Below are positions 42,759 through 55,332 of a DNA stretch of 64,000 bases, piece after piece. Position numbers and translations under genes: made by a program. This stretch comes from Xenoacremonium recifei. Lineage: Eukaryota; Ascomycota; Sordariomycetes; Hypocreales; Nectriaceae. Under the pieces are notes generated by a model. The model saw only the letters and a list, made by a program, of their open reading frames with translations, had not been told where the DNA came from and did not search any database. The stretch spans positions 1 to 64,000 of the forward strand of contig WOFQ01000065.1 in NCBI GenBank assembly GCA_012184525.1, written 5' to 3'. Position 1 is the first letter of the stretch; every line of letters starts with the position of its first letter.

Positions 42759-45700
42759 ATGTCGGATAGAAAGATTACCATCTCGATTGACCGCGGTGGT
42801 ACGTTTACAGACGTACATGCCATTGTTCCCGGTCGACCAGATATCATCCTCAAGCTTCTTTCTGTCGACCCTTCAAACTACCAAGATGCTCCAACTGAGG
42901 GCATTCGCCGGGTTCTTGAGGCTGCCACGGGTGCATCCTTGCCCCGAGGCCAACCCTTGAAACTAGACAACATCGAATGTTTGCGGATGGGCACCACTGT
43001 TGCCACCAACGCTTTGCTCGAGCGCAAGGGAATGAAATCAGCCTTGTTGACAACTAGAGGCTTCAAGGATCTCCTTCGCATTGGGAACCAAGCTCGTCCG
43101 GACATTTTCGATCTCTCTGCAAGGCGTCCTGATGTCCTCTTTGAAGAAGTTGTAGAGGTTGATGAGCGCATTATTCCGTCGCATCCCCTATCGTCTCAGG
43201 AGGCTCTGTCAGCTCTTCGCGAGATTGAAGGAATCACTGGAGAGAAGTATCATGTGGCCAGGGAACTAGATAAGGATCATCTGGTTGCGAACCTGCAGAT
43301 TCTGAAAGAGCAGGGCTACGGATCAGTAGCCGTCGCCCTTATCAACTCTTTCGCCTGCCCTGATCACGAGATTAAGATTGGAGAGATTTCGAGTGCAATG
43401 GGATTTTCAGTTGCACTCTCGTCCCAACTGCAACCTATGATCAAGGTCGTCCCTCGAGGAATGTCTGCCACCGCAGATGCTTATCTCACCCCGGTTATCA
43501 AGTCATATATTGACTCAATTTCAGCAAATTTCGAGGGCGGTCTAGGCGGATCCCATGGCTGTCGGGTCCAATTCATGCAATCTGATGGAGGTCTCGTAGA
43601 CTTTCGTCAGTTTAGTGGCTTAAAGGCTATTCTTTCGGGCCCAGCCGCCGGCGTTGTTGGATATGCGTCAACGAGCTGGGATCCAGATGCTCAAATTCCT
43701 ATTATCGGCTTTGATATGGGTGGCACATCAACTGATGTGTCACGATTCGACGGCCACTTAGATCACACCTTTTCCTCAAGCATCTCGGGTGTCAGCATTC
43801 AAGCGCCACAACTGGATATCAACACTGTTGCTGCTGGTGGTGGATCTATTTTGTCGTGGAAGAACGGCCTTTTCATGGTCGGACCAGAGTCAGCATCCGC
43901 CCATCCAGGCCCAGCTTGTTACAGAAAGGGTGGCCCTCTTACCGTCACCGATGCAAATCTCTTCCTTGGTCGCCTCCTTCCGGAGTACTTCCCTAAGATA
44001 TTCGGTCCTAATGAAGATCAACCCCTTGACCGCGATATAACCAAGAAACTATTCGCGGATTTAACAGAGAAGATCAACAAGGAACACGGCCAATCCCAAC
44101 TTACGCCGGAGCAGGTGGCTTTGGGATTTCTCAAGGTTGCAGATGAGTCTATGACTAGGCCGATACGGAACTTGACAGAGGCTCGTGGCTTTGAGACGTC
44201 TTCTCACCATCTCGCCTGCTTCGGCGGTGCTGGTGGCCAACATGCGTGCAATGTGGCAGCCTCACTTGGCATTTCTCGTATCATCATCCACAAGTACTCA
44301 TCAATCCTTTCCGCGTACGGACTTGCGCTTGCTGAGATTGTGCAAGAGGCACAAGAGCCAATGGCCGCTGAATATGCCGGTGCCGAACAGATCATCGACG
44401 GTAGGCTACAGGGGCTCATCAGCCGATCTACTGAGAAGCTACGCGCCCAGGGCTTTACGGAGAACCAGATTCGACACGGGATCTTCCTCAATATGAGATA
44501 TGAGGGTTCTGACACCAGTTTGATGATTTTAAAACCAGATAATGGTGACTTTGCCTCGGCATTCGCGGAACGACATCGACGCGAGTTTAATTTCACCTTC
44601 GAGCGGCCTATCCTAGTTGACGATGTCCGCGTTCGAACGATCGCCTCTGCGAACAAGGCATCGGAGAAAAGTCCTCTACAGCAGCTCAAGGAAGCCCAGA
44701 TACGAGAAGCACCCGCACCGTCGCAGACAACGGATGTCTACTTTGATTCAGAGTCAGGCTTCAGCAACACTCCAGTCTACCAATTGAAGGAGCTAGGATC
44801 AAATATCAAGCTTCATGGCCCCGCCATCATTATCGATGAGACGCAAACTATCGTCGTGTCTCCAAATGCTGTGGTCCATGTACTGGAGACCTGCGTTCTT
44901 ATCGATCTAGAGTCAGCCCAGCGAGAGGCTATGTATTCATCTCACGTTGACCCTGTTCGACTATCAATCTTCGGCCACAGGTTCATGTCTGTCGCCGAAC
45001 AGATGGGCAGGACTCTACAGAAGACCGCCGTTTCGACTAACATTAAGGAACGTCTTGATTTTTCTTGCGCACTATTCTCGCCTGACGGTGGGCTTGTAGC
45101 CAATGCACCCCACGTTCCTGTTCACCTTGGCTCGATGCAGTTTGCTGTCCGATACCAACACAAACGTTGGTTAGGCAAACTTAAGGATGGCGATGTTCTG
45201 GTATCAAACCACCCAGTGTCTGGCGGAACCCATCTGCCGGATGTAACGGTCGTGACGCCTGTTTTCAAGAAGGGGACCGACGAAATTATCTTTTATGTTG
45301 CCTCGCGTGGCCATCACGCTGACAGTAAGTTAACCTTGAAGCGTTGTTTGCGACGATTCATCTCTAATATCGATGTCTAGTTGGAGGCATTCTCCCTGGA
45401 TCTATGCCCCCTAACTCCACTGAGCTGTGGCAGGAGGGTGCGGCCATTGAATCCGAAAAGGTAGTCTCGGATGGTGTCTTTAACGAGGCCCGGATGAGGG
45501 AGCTCTTCTTGAACATTCCCGCGCAAAACCAAGGCTGTTCCGGAAGTCGAAACCTAAGCGATAATATCTCCGACCTCAAAGCCCAGATCGCTGCCAATAC
45601 CCGTGGAATCGTGTTGATCAACAACTTAATCGACGAGTACGGGCTCGAGACTGTGCAAATGTACATGTACGAGATCCAGAAGACAGCTGAGGGGGCTGTA

Positions 45701-46621
45701 AGAAACCTTCTCAAGGAAATGTACCATCGCTACGGTGGGCAACCATTGGAGGCCACAGACTATATGGATGACGGTACGCCTATCAAGCTCAAAATCACCA
45801 TCGATGAGAACGGGTCGTCTGTGTTCGACTTCACAGGCACTGGACCAGAAGTGCATGGTAACATCAACGCGCCCGAGGCCATTACTCACTCGGCTATTAT
45901 TTATGCCTTGCGATGCATGATAAAGTCCGATATTCCTCTCAACCAGGGCTGCCTTAACCCCGTCGATATTAGAATTCCCAAGCCCAGCATTCTCAGCCCA
46001 ACAGGGGCCGCTGCCGTTGTCGGAGGCAATGTAACGACGAGCCAGCGAGTGACTGATACAGTGCTCAAGGCTCTTCATGCCTGTGCCGCGTCCCAAGGCT
46101 GTCTCAATAATCTCACCTTTGGAATCGACACTAAAGTTGACGAAACTACTGGCCAACTTGTGCCTGGCTTTGGATACTATGAGACTATCGCTGGTGGCGC
46201 TGGCGCCGGCGAGAACTGGGTTGGAGAAAGTGGCGTTCATGTGCATATGACGAACACTCGTATCACAGATCCAGAGATTCTCGAAAAGAGATATCCGTGT
46301 ATTCTTCGCCGCTTTGAACTTCGGGCTGAAACTGGTGGCGCTGGTCGTAACCGAGGAGGAGATGGTGTGGCAAGAGAGATTGAGTTCTTAGCACCAGTGC
46401 AATGCTCCATTCTCTCAGAGCGTCGGGTGCATCGACCGTACGGAATGGAGGGTGGAGAGATGGGAGCAACTGGTCTGAACTTGTGGCTCACTAAGGATAA
46501 GTACACTGGTCTTGATAGAACGGTCAACATGGGTGGAAAGGGGAGTGTGTCGATGAAGGTAGGAGACAGAGTTGTTATCATGACACCAGGCGGCGGTGGT
46601 TTCGGCAAGAAAGATGATTAA
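42759..46621 (+). CDS. 5-oxoprolinase / hydantoinase A-B fusion (ATP-dependent)
   Basis: Two exons, 42759-45324 and 45381-46621 (56-nt intron), 1268 aa, close to the normal size of eukaryotic OPLAH. The HyuA half begins ISIDRGGTFTDVHA with MGTTVATNALLERKG and the ATPase motif GFDMGGTSTDVSRFDG. The HyuB half starts near residue 740 with DPVRLSIFGHRFMSVAEQMG. Splicing gives HHADIGGILPGSMPPNSTELW, matching the family. It hydrolyses 5-oxoproline to glutamate with ATP, or a related cyclic imide or hydantoin; sequence alone does not separate these. The setting beside a permease, a CoA ligase and a Zn2Cys6 regulator suggests a catabolic rather than glutathione-cycle copy. The start is the ATG at 42759. 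Confidence 0.92.
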
Positions 46622-46876
46622 ATTAGGTAGACCTCAATGATTTGTTACTGTAGAACATGGACATTGTTATACTCATGATTACTCAGCAAATGCATGTCCT
46701 TCAACAGTATCCCAGGAATCCCGCATAGCACCGGCGTCGTCACAGCGATCCGATAGAGGTATGCGTGAATGTAACCTGTGAATGCAAGTGCCTGTTTTTT
46801 TTCGTCTTTCATTCAATCCGAATTTACGGGCCAGTCATAAACTATTGGAAAAAATCGCATATGATCAATTCAAAGT
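46622..46876. other. Convergent 3' region
   Basis: 255 bp between the 3' ends of the oxoprolinase and Zn2Cys6 genes; nothing else seen. Confidence 0.5.
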
Positions 46877-48940
46877 TCATAAAGAATCTGGCGTCTCCAG
46901 TTGCTGCTGTCCTTGTCGCAAAGTCGTCTCCATCCATTGTCTGTCCATGTCAATATCAATTGAATCTAGAACTTCTGCCCACAGTGTTGGATCACCCTGA
47001 AAATCCAGACCGAATGTTTGGTGCTCATCGTGGGAGAGCTGCTCCAGAATGGCGGCTGATTGAGGGAGAATCTCACTATCAGCGTCTCCCGCATTACCCT
47101 CCCTTATCAAGTGTTCTTTAGGCTTAATGGTACTCCGTATCTTAGTCAAGAGTGAGTGGCAAGCTTTGATGTATCTATTTCCCTTCTCAGCCATGGTTCT
47201 CAAAACATCCAGGGCCATGTTCATCGCCTCCGCATCCACCTCTTTGTATGGAAAGGCGATGTTGACCATGACAAGAAGAAGTGCGGCTGAGAAAGCTTGT
47301 TCTCCGTCGATGAATCCATATGTTGCTATAGAAAATCAGCACATTATTCGACCCTCCTTGTGGAAGATGACACTTACCAACAAGATTATACTTGGCAGCG
47401 GCATTTAGTATAGAAGCACTTGATCTAGCAGCGGATATTGCTCTGTCAATGACATGAACAATGTCCGGCGGCAAGCCATCTTCCCACCTGGCCATGCATT
47501 GACTTTGTTCGTTCGGTGTTAATTTTCTCTGGACCGTATAAAGCACTATTGGACGAGCCGTCATATTGATACAGTGGTGATAATGTAAGTAGGTAGAGAC
47601 AATCTCTCGATTCGGTGGCTGTCCAGAGTCTGGCGAGGCCATGCGAATGCATGTCGGTAGCTGATCAAACCACGTAGACAGCCTGTCCATAATATCTTTT
47701 ACGCAGGCAGACAAATCAAGGCCAGACTTTTGTTTCTTGCGATATATCTTTTCTCCGATTATACCTTGTATCCTAGACAGTTCCGTGTATGACCTCAAGA
47801 CTGACGAAGTGTAGTCGTCCTCGCCCTGCTTCAATCCGGGGAGAAGAAGATCAATATCTTCATCTTGGATAGACAGTGGATGGCCTGAAGTAACACAGAG
47901 CAGCCTTTCCATACTGTATGTGGACCACCAGACGCGTCTTCTGTGTTCCTTGGTTTCGTTGTCAATGTCTGGATCGGAGACTTCCTGGTGCAGTCCGAGA
48001 GAAATGGCCATTCTCAATGCGGTACCTATCATGACATATGCAGCATTTCTCTGGTTGATTGTTTGCATAAAGTAAGCAACATAACTCAAGACCTCGATGA
48101 ATAAGATGGAGCCTTCTTCGTATATATTCGGCAGAAAGTCCAGAGCATGCTTGAAGTACTCAAAGCCAGGCGGTCCTTGTTTGCCAACCCATTGATTGAT
48201 AGAGTACATCTGCCCAAAGGCCAATACCAACAAGATTTGACAGTAGATGAGGCGTTCCTCGCGGTCATTGGGGTCTGGAGGATGAGCGTACACATGCTCA
48301 AGCCTTTCATGGAAGGCTGCATCGCTCAGGAATGCAAAAATGGTCCCGATGTATCCATGCTGTGCGCGATACAGGCGCTCAGCAGTCTCAAAAGGCGGCA
48401 AGGGAGGTATCTCGGGATTATTTGAGCGTCGTAGCCAAGTAGTGTCTTCGTGGTGGGGGTACGAGTGCCAGGCCAATGTCTCAGCCGTAGGATTGAGCCG
48501 ATTCGCGATGTATGTCGACGAGGAGTTCCCCATGAAGTCTAGGAAGTCAGTCATGCAACGACCGTCGGATTTTCACTCAACATACGATATTCTCCAGAAC
48601 TGCCGAGGACCCAATTGTCCGAGCCGGTAAACCCCAGTTCGATGCCCTGGCTAGATCTTTCAGCCCGTTCGGCTACCACTTCCCGGTTCTCTCGTGTGGT
48701 GATGGTTCTTCGGGCTTGGGCTTGAAGTTCAAGCAGATAGCTTTCGGTCACGGTGACTCTCTTTTCGGACTTGGAATAGACACAGGCTTGGCCGGATTCG
48801 CTGCAGGCCATGCATGGGTACGGGGGTTCTCCCATACATTTGGTCCGCCTCTTCCGACACCGGTTACAAGCCTTTGCGGACCGCTTGAGAACGTCCAGGG
48901 ATGACTGGTGTCTTCGGGAGAAACTCTCGAAGGATTCCAT
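46877..48940 (-). CDS. Zn2Cys6 transcription factor with fungal_trans (MHR) domain
   Basis: Three exons on the minus strand: 48940-48586, 48538-47378 and 47325-46877, 654 aa. The zinc cluster is at residues 25-53 (C25, C28, C35, C43, C46, C53), preceded by a basic stretch (LDVLKRSAKA) and followed by a short coiled linker (YLLELQAQARR). The middle homology region is clear (YCQILLVLAFGQMYS, RMAISLGLHQE, RRRVWWSTYSMERLLCVTSGHPLSIQDEDIDLLLP). Given its place between the oxoprolinase and the divergent P450, it is the best candidate for a local regulator of the 37.5-54.5 kb genes (inference). Confidence 0.92.
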
Positions 48941-49376
48941 GGCAAGATTGTTGATGACCGGGATGGAAATGCGGATGGTTGAGGGGAAGGCCTCCTTAGC
49001 CTCCTCGCTCGGGCTTAGTCACCGGAACCATGCAGGATGTCTCCCAGGACAGGGAAAATAGATAAACATGGAGATAAACTAACGGCCAAATCCGTCAGTT
49101 CTGGGTTCCACATCCCGATGGGTCTCTTGGGAGCTTCTTAATCTCTATTAACGTTCCGATCTACGGTATTGCCCGGCCAGACGCTATCCAACGCAAGGAT
49201 TGCCCGTGGATTAGACAGACCGGTCCGTCGAGATCTGCTATCATAATGAAGAGTCCCTTTCGCCACTTGATGTTCCCTGGTACAAATATCTACGCCAAGC
49301 TTCGCAGCATACCCTCAGAGCGAATGCAATGTCGAGACACTTCGATAGCGAGACCATCTTCGAATGACCCTTCATA
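48941..49376. promoter_or_regulatory. Divergent promoter region of regulator and P450
   Basis: 436 bp between the Zn2Cys6 gene (minus) and the P450 gene (plus); no supported gene. Confidence 0.5.
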
Positions 49377-50942
49377 ATGCCAGGAATCATCATCTTTACT
49401 CTGTGCTTGGGGAGCTGCCTCTTTGTAGTGCATCTCTTCATCACCTACCTCCGATTATCCAAGATTCCCGGTCCCTTCGCCGCTAAATTCACCGACCTTT
49501 GGCGATATCGTTCTCAAAATTCGAAAGGCCACATCGATAGGCTCCTCGCGCTGCACGAAAAGCACGGGAAGCTCGTTCGCATCGGACCCAACCACATCAG
49601 CATCAGTGACCCGGCCGCCATACCCATCGTCTACAGTACAAATCCAACATGGCGGAAGGGCCCGTCTTATTATGGCGCAATCCCCGTGAGCAAAAACCGA
49701 CCTATCCCGACGATTATCGGCATGGATGAAGCTCAACACACGGCGGTGCGGAAGTCAGTCGGTCGTGCTTTTACCACGAACTCTCTCCTAGACTATGAGG
49801 ACTCGATCGAGGCCACTGGACAAGAGTTTGTCAAGGTTCTCTCTCAGCACCAGGAAATTGATATTGGTGAATGGTTGCAATTCTTTGCCATGGACATGTT
49901 GATCCGCATTGCGTTCAGTGACTCGCTTGGATTGCTCGCCAATGGGCAGGACATTGATGGAACACTAGCCGCAGTTGTAGCTCGGTTTGACCATTGGGGT
50001 CACTGGGGAGCTGTGCCAAATGCTGACTACTTGTTCAACAAAAGTCGATTCGCGACAATTCTCAGGGGTGTTGGCGATAGTCCCCTCGCAAAGGTTGCCA
50101 ACTACAAGCTGGAGGCCCGGAAGAGAGATTCCGACAAATCTACATACAAAGACCTCTGCGCCAAATTTCTTGAGGGTCAGACCAAATACCCCGAACTTGT
50201 GAGAGAAGACGAGATTTTGGGCATTATCATGTCCACTATCGGCGCTGGCGCAGATACAACTGCGGGCACCTTGGCCTATACGCTGCACTTTCTGTCAAAG
50301 TATCCTGCGGCAAGAGAGAGACTCATCCAAGAGATTGATCATAATCTCAAGGCGGGTACGTTGTCTCGAACACCAAAATGGGCAGAAGTAAACAGAATGC
50401 CGTACCTCGACGCTGTTCTCAAGGAATCCATGAGGCTTCTTCCCATTGCCTCCTGGGGTCTTGACCGTGTTGTTCCAGTCGCCGGAGCCACAATTGCAGG
50501 AGATTTCATCCCTGGAGGAACCATTGTTGGGTGCCAGATTGATGCAATTCATCGCAATCAAGATGTATACGGAAAGGACTCTGACGTTTACAGGCCAGAG
50601 CGATGGTTGGAAGCAAGCGAGGATGAGCGTCGACAGATGGATCGAGCATTCCTAGCATTTAGTGCGGGCAAAAGAACGTGCACTGGTGTTCACATTGCAT
50701 GGTTAGAGATGAAAAAGACGCTGCCTCTGATTTTGATGAACTTCGATGTGAGTATCCCACCCGCGCCTGTATGTCAGGAGCAGTTGATTGACTAACTTCC
50801 AAAGTTGGACCTCGTTGATCCCTCTCAAAATATTAGAGATGGTTTGAGAATCAGTGCAGTCAAATACCCGCCTCCTATAATGATGCGGGTTAAGCCTAGA
50901 GTCGAGCTGAACGGAGAATCAACTGGACTAGAGCTAAACTAA
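49377..50942 (+). CDS. Cytochrome P450 (pisatin demethylase-like)
   Basis: Two exons, 49377-50747 and 50805-50942 (57-nt intron), 502 aa. An N-terminal membrane anchor (residues about 4-25) is followed by the proline hinge KIPGPFAAKF. The I-helix motif is GAGADTTAGTL, the K-helix ExxR is KESMR, the PERW motif is present (YRPERWLEA) and the heme loop is FSAGKRTCTG with C435 as ligand. The loop has Ser in place of the second residue of the usual FGxGxRxCxG. N-terminal spacing and FTDLWR resemble the fungal pisatin demethylase-type group. It is an ER monooxygenase; the substrate is unknown, but an aromatic plant compound would fit the neighbouring CoA ligase and esterase. Confidence 0.93.
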
Positions 50943-51658
50943 GGAGCAATTTCGAATATCTGGAACAATTTATATCGACCAAGATGTCTCGCAGCTTATG
51001 CATACGAGACTACGAACGGACGTCGAGGAGTGATACAATACATGGAGTGTTTAGATAAGAGAAATAAAGAGAAAATTGCTACCGCTCAAAAGGTTTCCCT
51101 ATTGACAAATTCTTCATATCAGCCTCCAGCCTAGGCTGACCATATTCAATTGGTCATCGGGTCTCTCACTATGCACATATTGCTAAGGTTCAGTACTGGA
51201 ATTGTGTTCCATGTACATCTCAATCCCGCCAAATGCTGAATTTCATACCGCAATCAGCATCGTACAAACGAAATACTACCAAGGACAACCCCCAACCGAC
51301 TTACACGAGTCGTATGCACACACCTCAAGGAGCGCTGATCGGAGCGCCCAGCCCGATGTGCTTATCATGATCGGGATCATGTCCCCGGATGCTAGGTTGC
51401 TCCACTACATCGTAACTCTCGGTGGTATCCAAGCCAGACCAGATTCCATGTCCCAATCGGCTTCCGCTTCCAGCATTCCCTATCGCAAAATCCGAAGCAT
51501 CATAGCGTCGGGATGCGTATTCGTTCGATCTTGGCACAGCGTATCATATATAGTACCAAAAGTGCCGAAATCAACCTCCACCAAACAGTTATCATCTCTC
51601 AAGCCATCAAAAGTGGCTAGTCTATTCGTTAACTTTAGGCACACAAGTTTGAGCAAGC
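50943..51658. other. Intergenic region
   Basis: 716 bp containing the promoter of the RidA-like gene. A plus-strand frame (51202-51939) overlaps the RidA gene in another phase and has no family features. Confidence 0.45.
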
Positions 51659-52198
51659 ATGGCTTCACTTATCAGAAAGCAAATTCACGTTGGGGCCACC
51701 CCAGCCAGTCCAATGTATTCCCAAGCTCTGATAGTCGGCAACCTAGTGTTTTTATCCGGCGTCACAGGCGTCGATCCAGCGACGGGGAATCTTGTGGGTG
51801 GGACTGTTGCAGACCGTACCGTAAGTCAAACATCGAGAACGGCGAATTTGTCACTGACCGTTTCGCAAACTCAAATATTCGCAAATATTTCAAGAATCTT
51901 GGAGGAAGCTGGCAGCAGCATCGGCAAAGTGGTTTGTGATAGCGTCCAATCATCTTCAGTAATCCTTTAACATCATACTAGGTCAGGGTGAACATCTTTC
52001 TCACCTCCATGTCCGACTACGCCCTCATGAATGAGGCCTACTTACAGGTATTTAGCCACGAGGTGAAACCAGTAAGCCTTCTATCTTCTTTCGGCCCCCT
52101 GCATCTTTGTAACATTAGTGAAGGTTCGTACATGCGTAGCCGTTAAAGAGTTGCCTCGCTCTACAGACGTTGAGATAGAAGTAACGGCAACTTTATGA
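51659..52198 (+). CDS. RidA/YjgF/Rid family protein (enamine/imine deaminase-like)
   Basis: Three exons, 51659-51931, 51982-52071 and 52124-52198, encode 145 aa beginning MASLIRKQIHVGATPASP. Family landmarks: YSQALIVGNLVFLSGVTGVDPATG, ILEEAGSSIGKVVRVNIFLTSM and a final VKELPRSTDVEIEVTATL. The Arg of VRVNIFL matches the substrate-binding Arg of Rid proteins. These hydrolyse reactive enamines/imines or act in amine breakdown. The usual length is about 130 aa. The extra 15 residues (51821-51865) begin with a perfect GTAAGT donor and hold a CTGAC branch site but lack the final AG, so they may be an intron that lost its acceptor. Downstream of the P450 and likely part of the catabolic group. Confidence 0.83.
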
Positions 52199-52960
52199 AA
52201 GGATAGCCGTGCAAGATCTACTTGCGCGCTTGACTTCTGGTCCTCCAAGCAGGCGCCTACTTATTTCTGGTTATCTTAGATGGGGCTGGACAGTTATTAA
52301 CCGGAAGGTTTTGTGGTCGTGACTGGTTTTTTTTTTTTTCCTTCTTCAGAAAAATACGAAATGAGATGTATCTACGATGGTCCTTAAGATGTTAAGATGT
52401 GAGCAGCATGGGTGTCAAGTTACAAGTTGCCAGCAATTGCATCAGCCCGGACTGGCGCGACAGGGCCAGAACGCCTGTCCAGTGATAATTCAGAAATGCT
52501 ACAGTCTTCACAATCCAACCAATATGGAGCGCATTGTGAGAAACTTGAGAAGCTTCATTACCCTTGTAAGAGCAACATAACGCGCGGAAGTACCGCATCC
52601 TAGTGTTGTGTTCAGCGTCTTGTCCTATTGTTCGTGACTCACCGACTTGGTTTAACGCTTCTAATTAGCTCTCACTAGTCTTCGGGTTCCCCCTTCCTTA
52701 GTGTATCGTCTGGGGTGGATTGCTGATAGCTGGAGAAGATCATATCTGAACAATGACCTCGGTTGTGAATCCCCGAGATAGGGTCGTATCCAATTCAGCA
52801 AGGTTGGCGATCTCTATCCTGGAGAATACTATGAGCTTGGATACACGATTTCTTTGCCTGATAATAGAAGCGGGCATAAATAACCTCTAAATGTCTCACA
52901 CAGTTCTACTAGATCAAGACTGGGATCAAGAATTTCTCAAGGACTTCAAGTATTGTTACA
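52199..52960. promoter_or_regulatory. Intergenic region with tannase promoter
   Basis: 762 bp. It contains a 13-T run (52327-52339) and a TATA-like CATAAATAA at about 52875-52883, some 80 nt upstream of the tannase ATG. No gene is supported. Confidence 0.5.
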
Positions 52961-54532
52961 ATGGTGTTCTTACAATCAGCTCTCATGCTTGCGTCCGCAA
53001 CAGCAGCACTTGTCTCTGCTAAAGACATCACCTCCCGTTGCGTCGCAAGCAACATCGAATTTCCCCACATTCCCGGAACTCAGATCGACGAGATCATCGC
53101 CCATCCAGTCAAGAATCAAATTTTCACTGCATCAGAAGCTCAGTCCGGGGATTCTTTCAACGCGACTCTAGACTTTTGCAATGTCACAATCAGCTACGGT
53201 CATCTCAACTGGTATGACAACGTCAAAGTTACCATTTGGCTTCCGCTAAAGGACTGGAACGGCCGCTTGGCTGGCATCGGCGGCGGTGGCTTTGCCTCGG
53301 TGTATTCCTTCAATCGTAATGTCCCAGCTGTTGTCAATGGCTATGTGGCGGTTGCCACGGACGCAGGGCATGCAAACCAACCCTTCGACGCTTCGTCTTG
53401 GGCACTAGATGCATCTTCACGCGTTAACTTCTTCCTGACGCAAAACTTCTTCGCTATTTCGGAGTATGAGGCCTCCATTATTGCCAAGAAGGTCATCAAG
53501 GACATGTACGGCCAGAAACCCAAGTATTCATACTGGGATGGCTGTTCAACTGGTGGTCGGCAGGGCTTCATGCTAGCGCAGCGGTACCCTGATGCTTACG
53601 ATGGAATTCTCGCGGGTTCGCCGGCCATTAACTGGGCTACATTTGTGCCGGGCATGTATTACCCACAGTTTGTTATGAATCAGCTGGAGCACTATCCATC
53701 CCTATGCAAGTTGTCAGCATTCGTCAACTCTTCGATATCCGCTTGCGATGCGCTTGATGGCGTCACGGATGGGATTGTATCTGCCCCTCAAAAGTGCGAC
53801 TTTGACCCTGACTCTATCGTTGGGCATAGTTTCACATGTGACGGTGAATCTGTCACCGTAACGGCACAGGATGCAGAGGTAGTGCGTCAGATTTGGGCCG
53901 GGCCCAAGTATGCCGATGGATCACAGATCTGGTACGGCATTCCCAAGGGTTCCGAATTAAAGGTTCTAGCCAACTCCACCTGTGAGGGCGATAAGTGTAT
54001 GGGAGTTCCTTATGGAATTGCTTCGAGCTGGATCAACCTGTTCGTACTCCAAGACTTCTCTTACAACCTTACGGCCTTGCCCCCCTCAGGCTTCGAAGCC
54101 ATCATGGCGAATTCTATCAGTGCCTATAAATACGTCACTAGCACTGACGACCCCGACCTATCGGCCTTCAAGAAATCTGGTGGAAAACTTCTCCATTGGC
54201 ATGGTACGGCGGACAATCAGATCTTTGAGCCTGGATCACAAAACTACTACCAACGGGTCGAAGCGAAGGACCCGAAAGTGCGAGACTTTTATCGGTACTT
54301 TCAGGCCCCGGGAGCTACCCATTGCAGCAATGAATTGGGATTGTTCCCTGATGGGACATTTTCGGTCTTGGTAGACTGGGTTGAGCGTGGAGTCGCTCCG
54401 GATTATCTGAGGGCAACGACGGCAGATGGCAAGTATCATCGCAACCTTTGCCCGTATCCCCTTGTCCCTGCATTCCAGCACGGTGATGTTACAAAGGCGG
54501 GATCATATAGATGTGAAAAGTCTTTCACTTAA
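52961..54532 (+). CDS. Secreted tannase / feruloyl esterase family protein
   Basis: A 523-aa single-exon protein. An N-terminal signal peptide (residues 1-20, ending LVSA) is followed by the tannase-family fold. The nucleophile motif is GCSTGGRQG (S196), the acid lies in HGTADNQI and the His in GATHCSN. Further landmarks are GIGGGGFAS, VATDAGHA, PDAYDGILAGSPAINW and paired cysteines (including those flanking the Ser and His, as in feruloyl esterase B types). It is extracellular and cleaves ester bonds of plant phenolics (gallate or hydroxycinnamate esters). The released acids would suit the CoA ligase at 37535-39503. The start is the ATG at 52961. Confidence 0.94.
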   Translation: MVFLQSALMLASATAALVSAKDITSRCVASNIEFPHIPGTQIDEIIAHPVKNQIFTASEAQSGDSFNATLDFCNVTISYGHLNWYDNVKVTIWLPLKDWNGRLAGIGGGGFASVYSFNRNVPAVVNGYVAVATDAGHANQPFDASSWALDASSRVNFFLTQNFFAISEYEASIIAKKVIKDMYGQKPKYSYWDGCSTGGRQGFMLAQRYPDAYDGILAGSPAINWATFVPGMYYPQFVMNQLEHYPSLCKLSAFVNSSISACDALDGVTDGIVSAPQKCDFDPDSIVGHSFTCDGESVTVTAQDAEVVRQIWAGPKYADGSQIWYGIPKGSELKVLANSTCEGDKCMGVPYGIASSWINLFVLQDFSYNLTALPPSGFEAIMANSISAYKYVTSTDDPDLSAFKKSGGKLLHWHGTADNQIFEPGSQNYYQRVEAKDPKVRDFYRYFQAPGATHCSNELGLFPDGTFSVLVDWVERGVAPDYLRATTADGKYHRNLCPYPLVPAFQHGDVTKAGSYRCEKSFT

Positions 54533-55277
54533 TATTTAGTGCATATTGTCCGGGCTCAATTCACGTATTATGCGAGCTGACGAAGATGGAAATGGGTGTC
54601 CCCTGGCCCATGCTACGTTAATGTACATATTGATACGAATGCCGAATCTTCTGCTCCAAGATGAGATTAGGCAGCAACGACTGAGTTGGGGCACTTATAG
54701 CCAGGCAGTCAGAATATGTAATATAATCACCAGATCTAAGAAGTTGACCAAGCTCAAAGTGAATAAAGCAGACCACAGCACAACGGCCAGAGGGTGATGA
54801 TCTATACCCCTTACGGTGGTAGCTATGGCAAAAAGATGGAGCCAAAGAGCAACCAGGGTGTTTATTCGAGTTCAGGATGCATAAGAAGCTTATTAAGAGG
54901 CAGACAGTGTACAAAGCGTTGGGAAGTGTCTGAAACCGTACTGCTATCGCGGCGTCCAACTGGAGGAGACAGTGTGCCACGCAGCTCAAAGAGAGATAGT
55001 CTCGCGATGAGATGGGCTTGGATTGGACTCAGTATTTGCTACGGGTAGTTATCGAAGTACATTTCTGTTCTTGGAAACAATCAGCTATCAGAACCAGCAG
55101 GTAGGAAGATCGAGGCGTTTCTTGCGGCATTGCGTCGTCAGTGGCGTTGAGGTTGGTATGTATACGAAACTCAATTGCCAAGGCTTGGTATTATAAGAAG
55201 TTTCTTAGCGCCCTCTCCCCGCTCCAGGGCCTCTGATCGTTTTGTCTCTACCAACATCTTCTAATTCTTCTGCCACT
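54533..55277. other. Intergenic region
   Basis: 745 bp between the tannase gene and the C2H2 gene; short frames only, nothing supported. Confidence 0.45.
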
Positions 55278-55332
55278 ATGCTATCTCCTTCCAAACAACA
55301 TCATTGCCCCAGCCGCAAGCGCCAAAAGGGGA

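Noticed and set aside
51202..51939. 245-codon frame overlapping the RidA gene
   Set aside because: Different phase from a conserved protein; Ser/Arg-rich with no domain.
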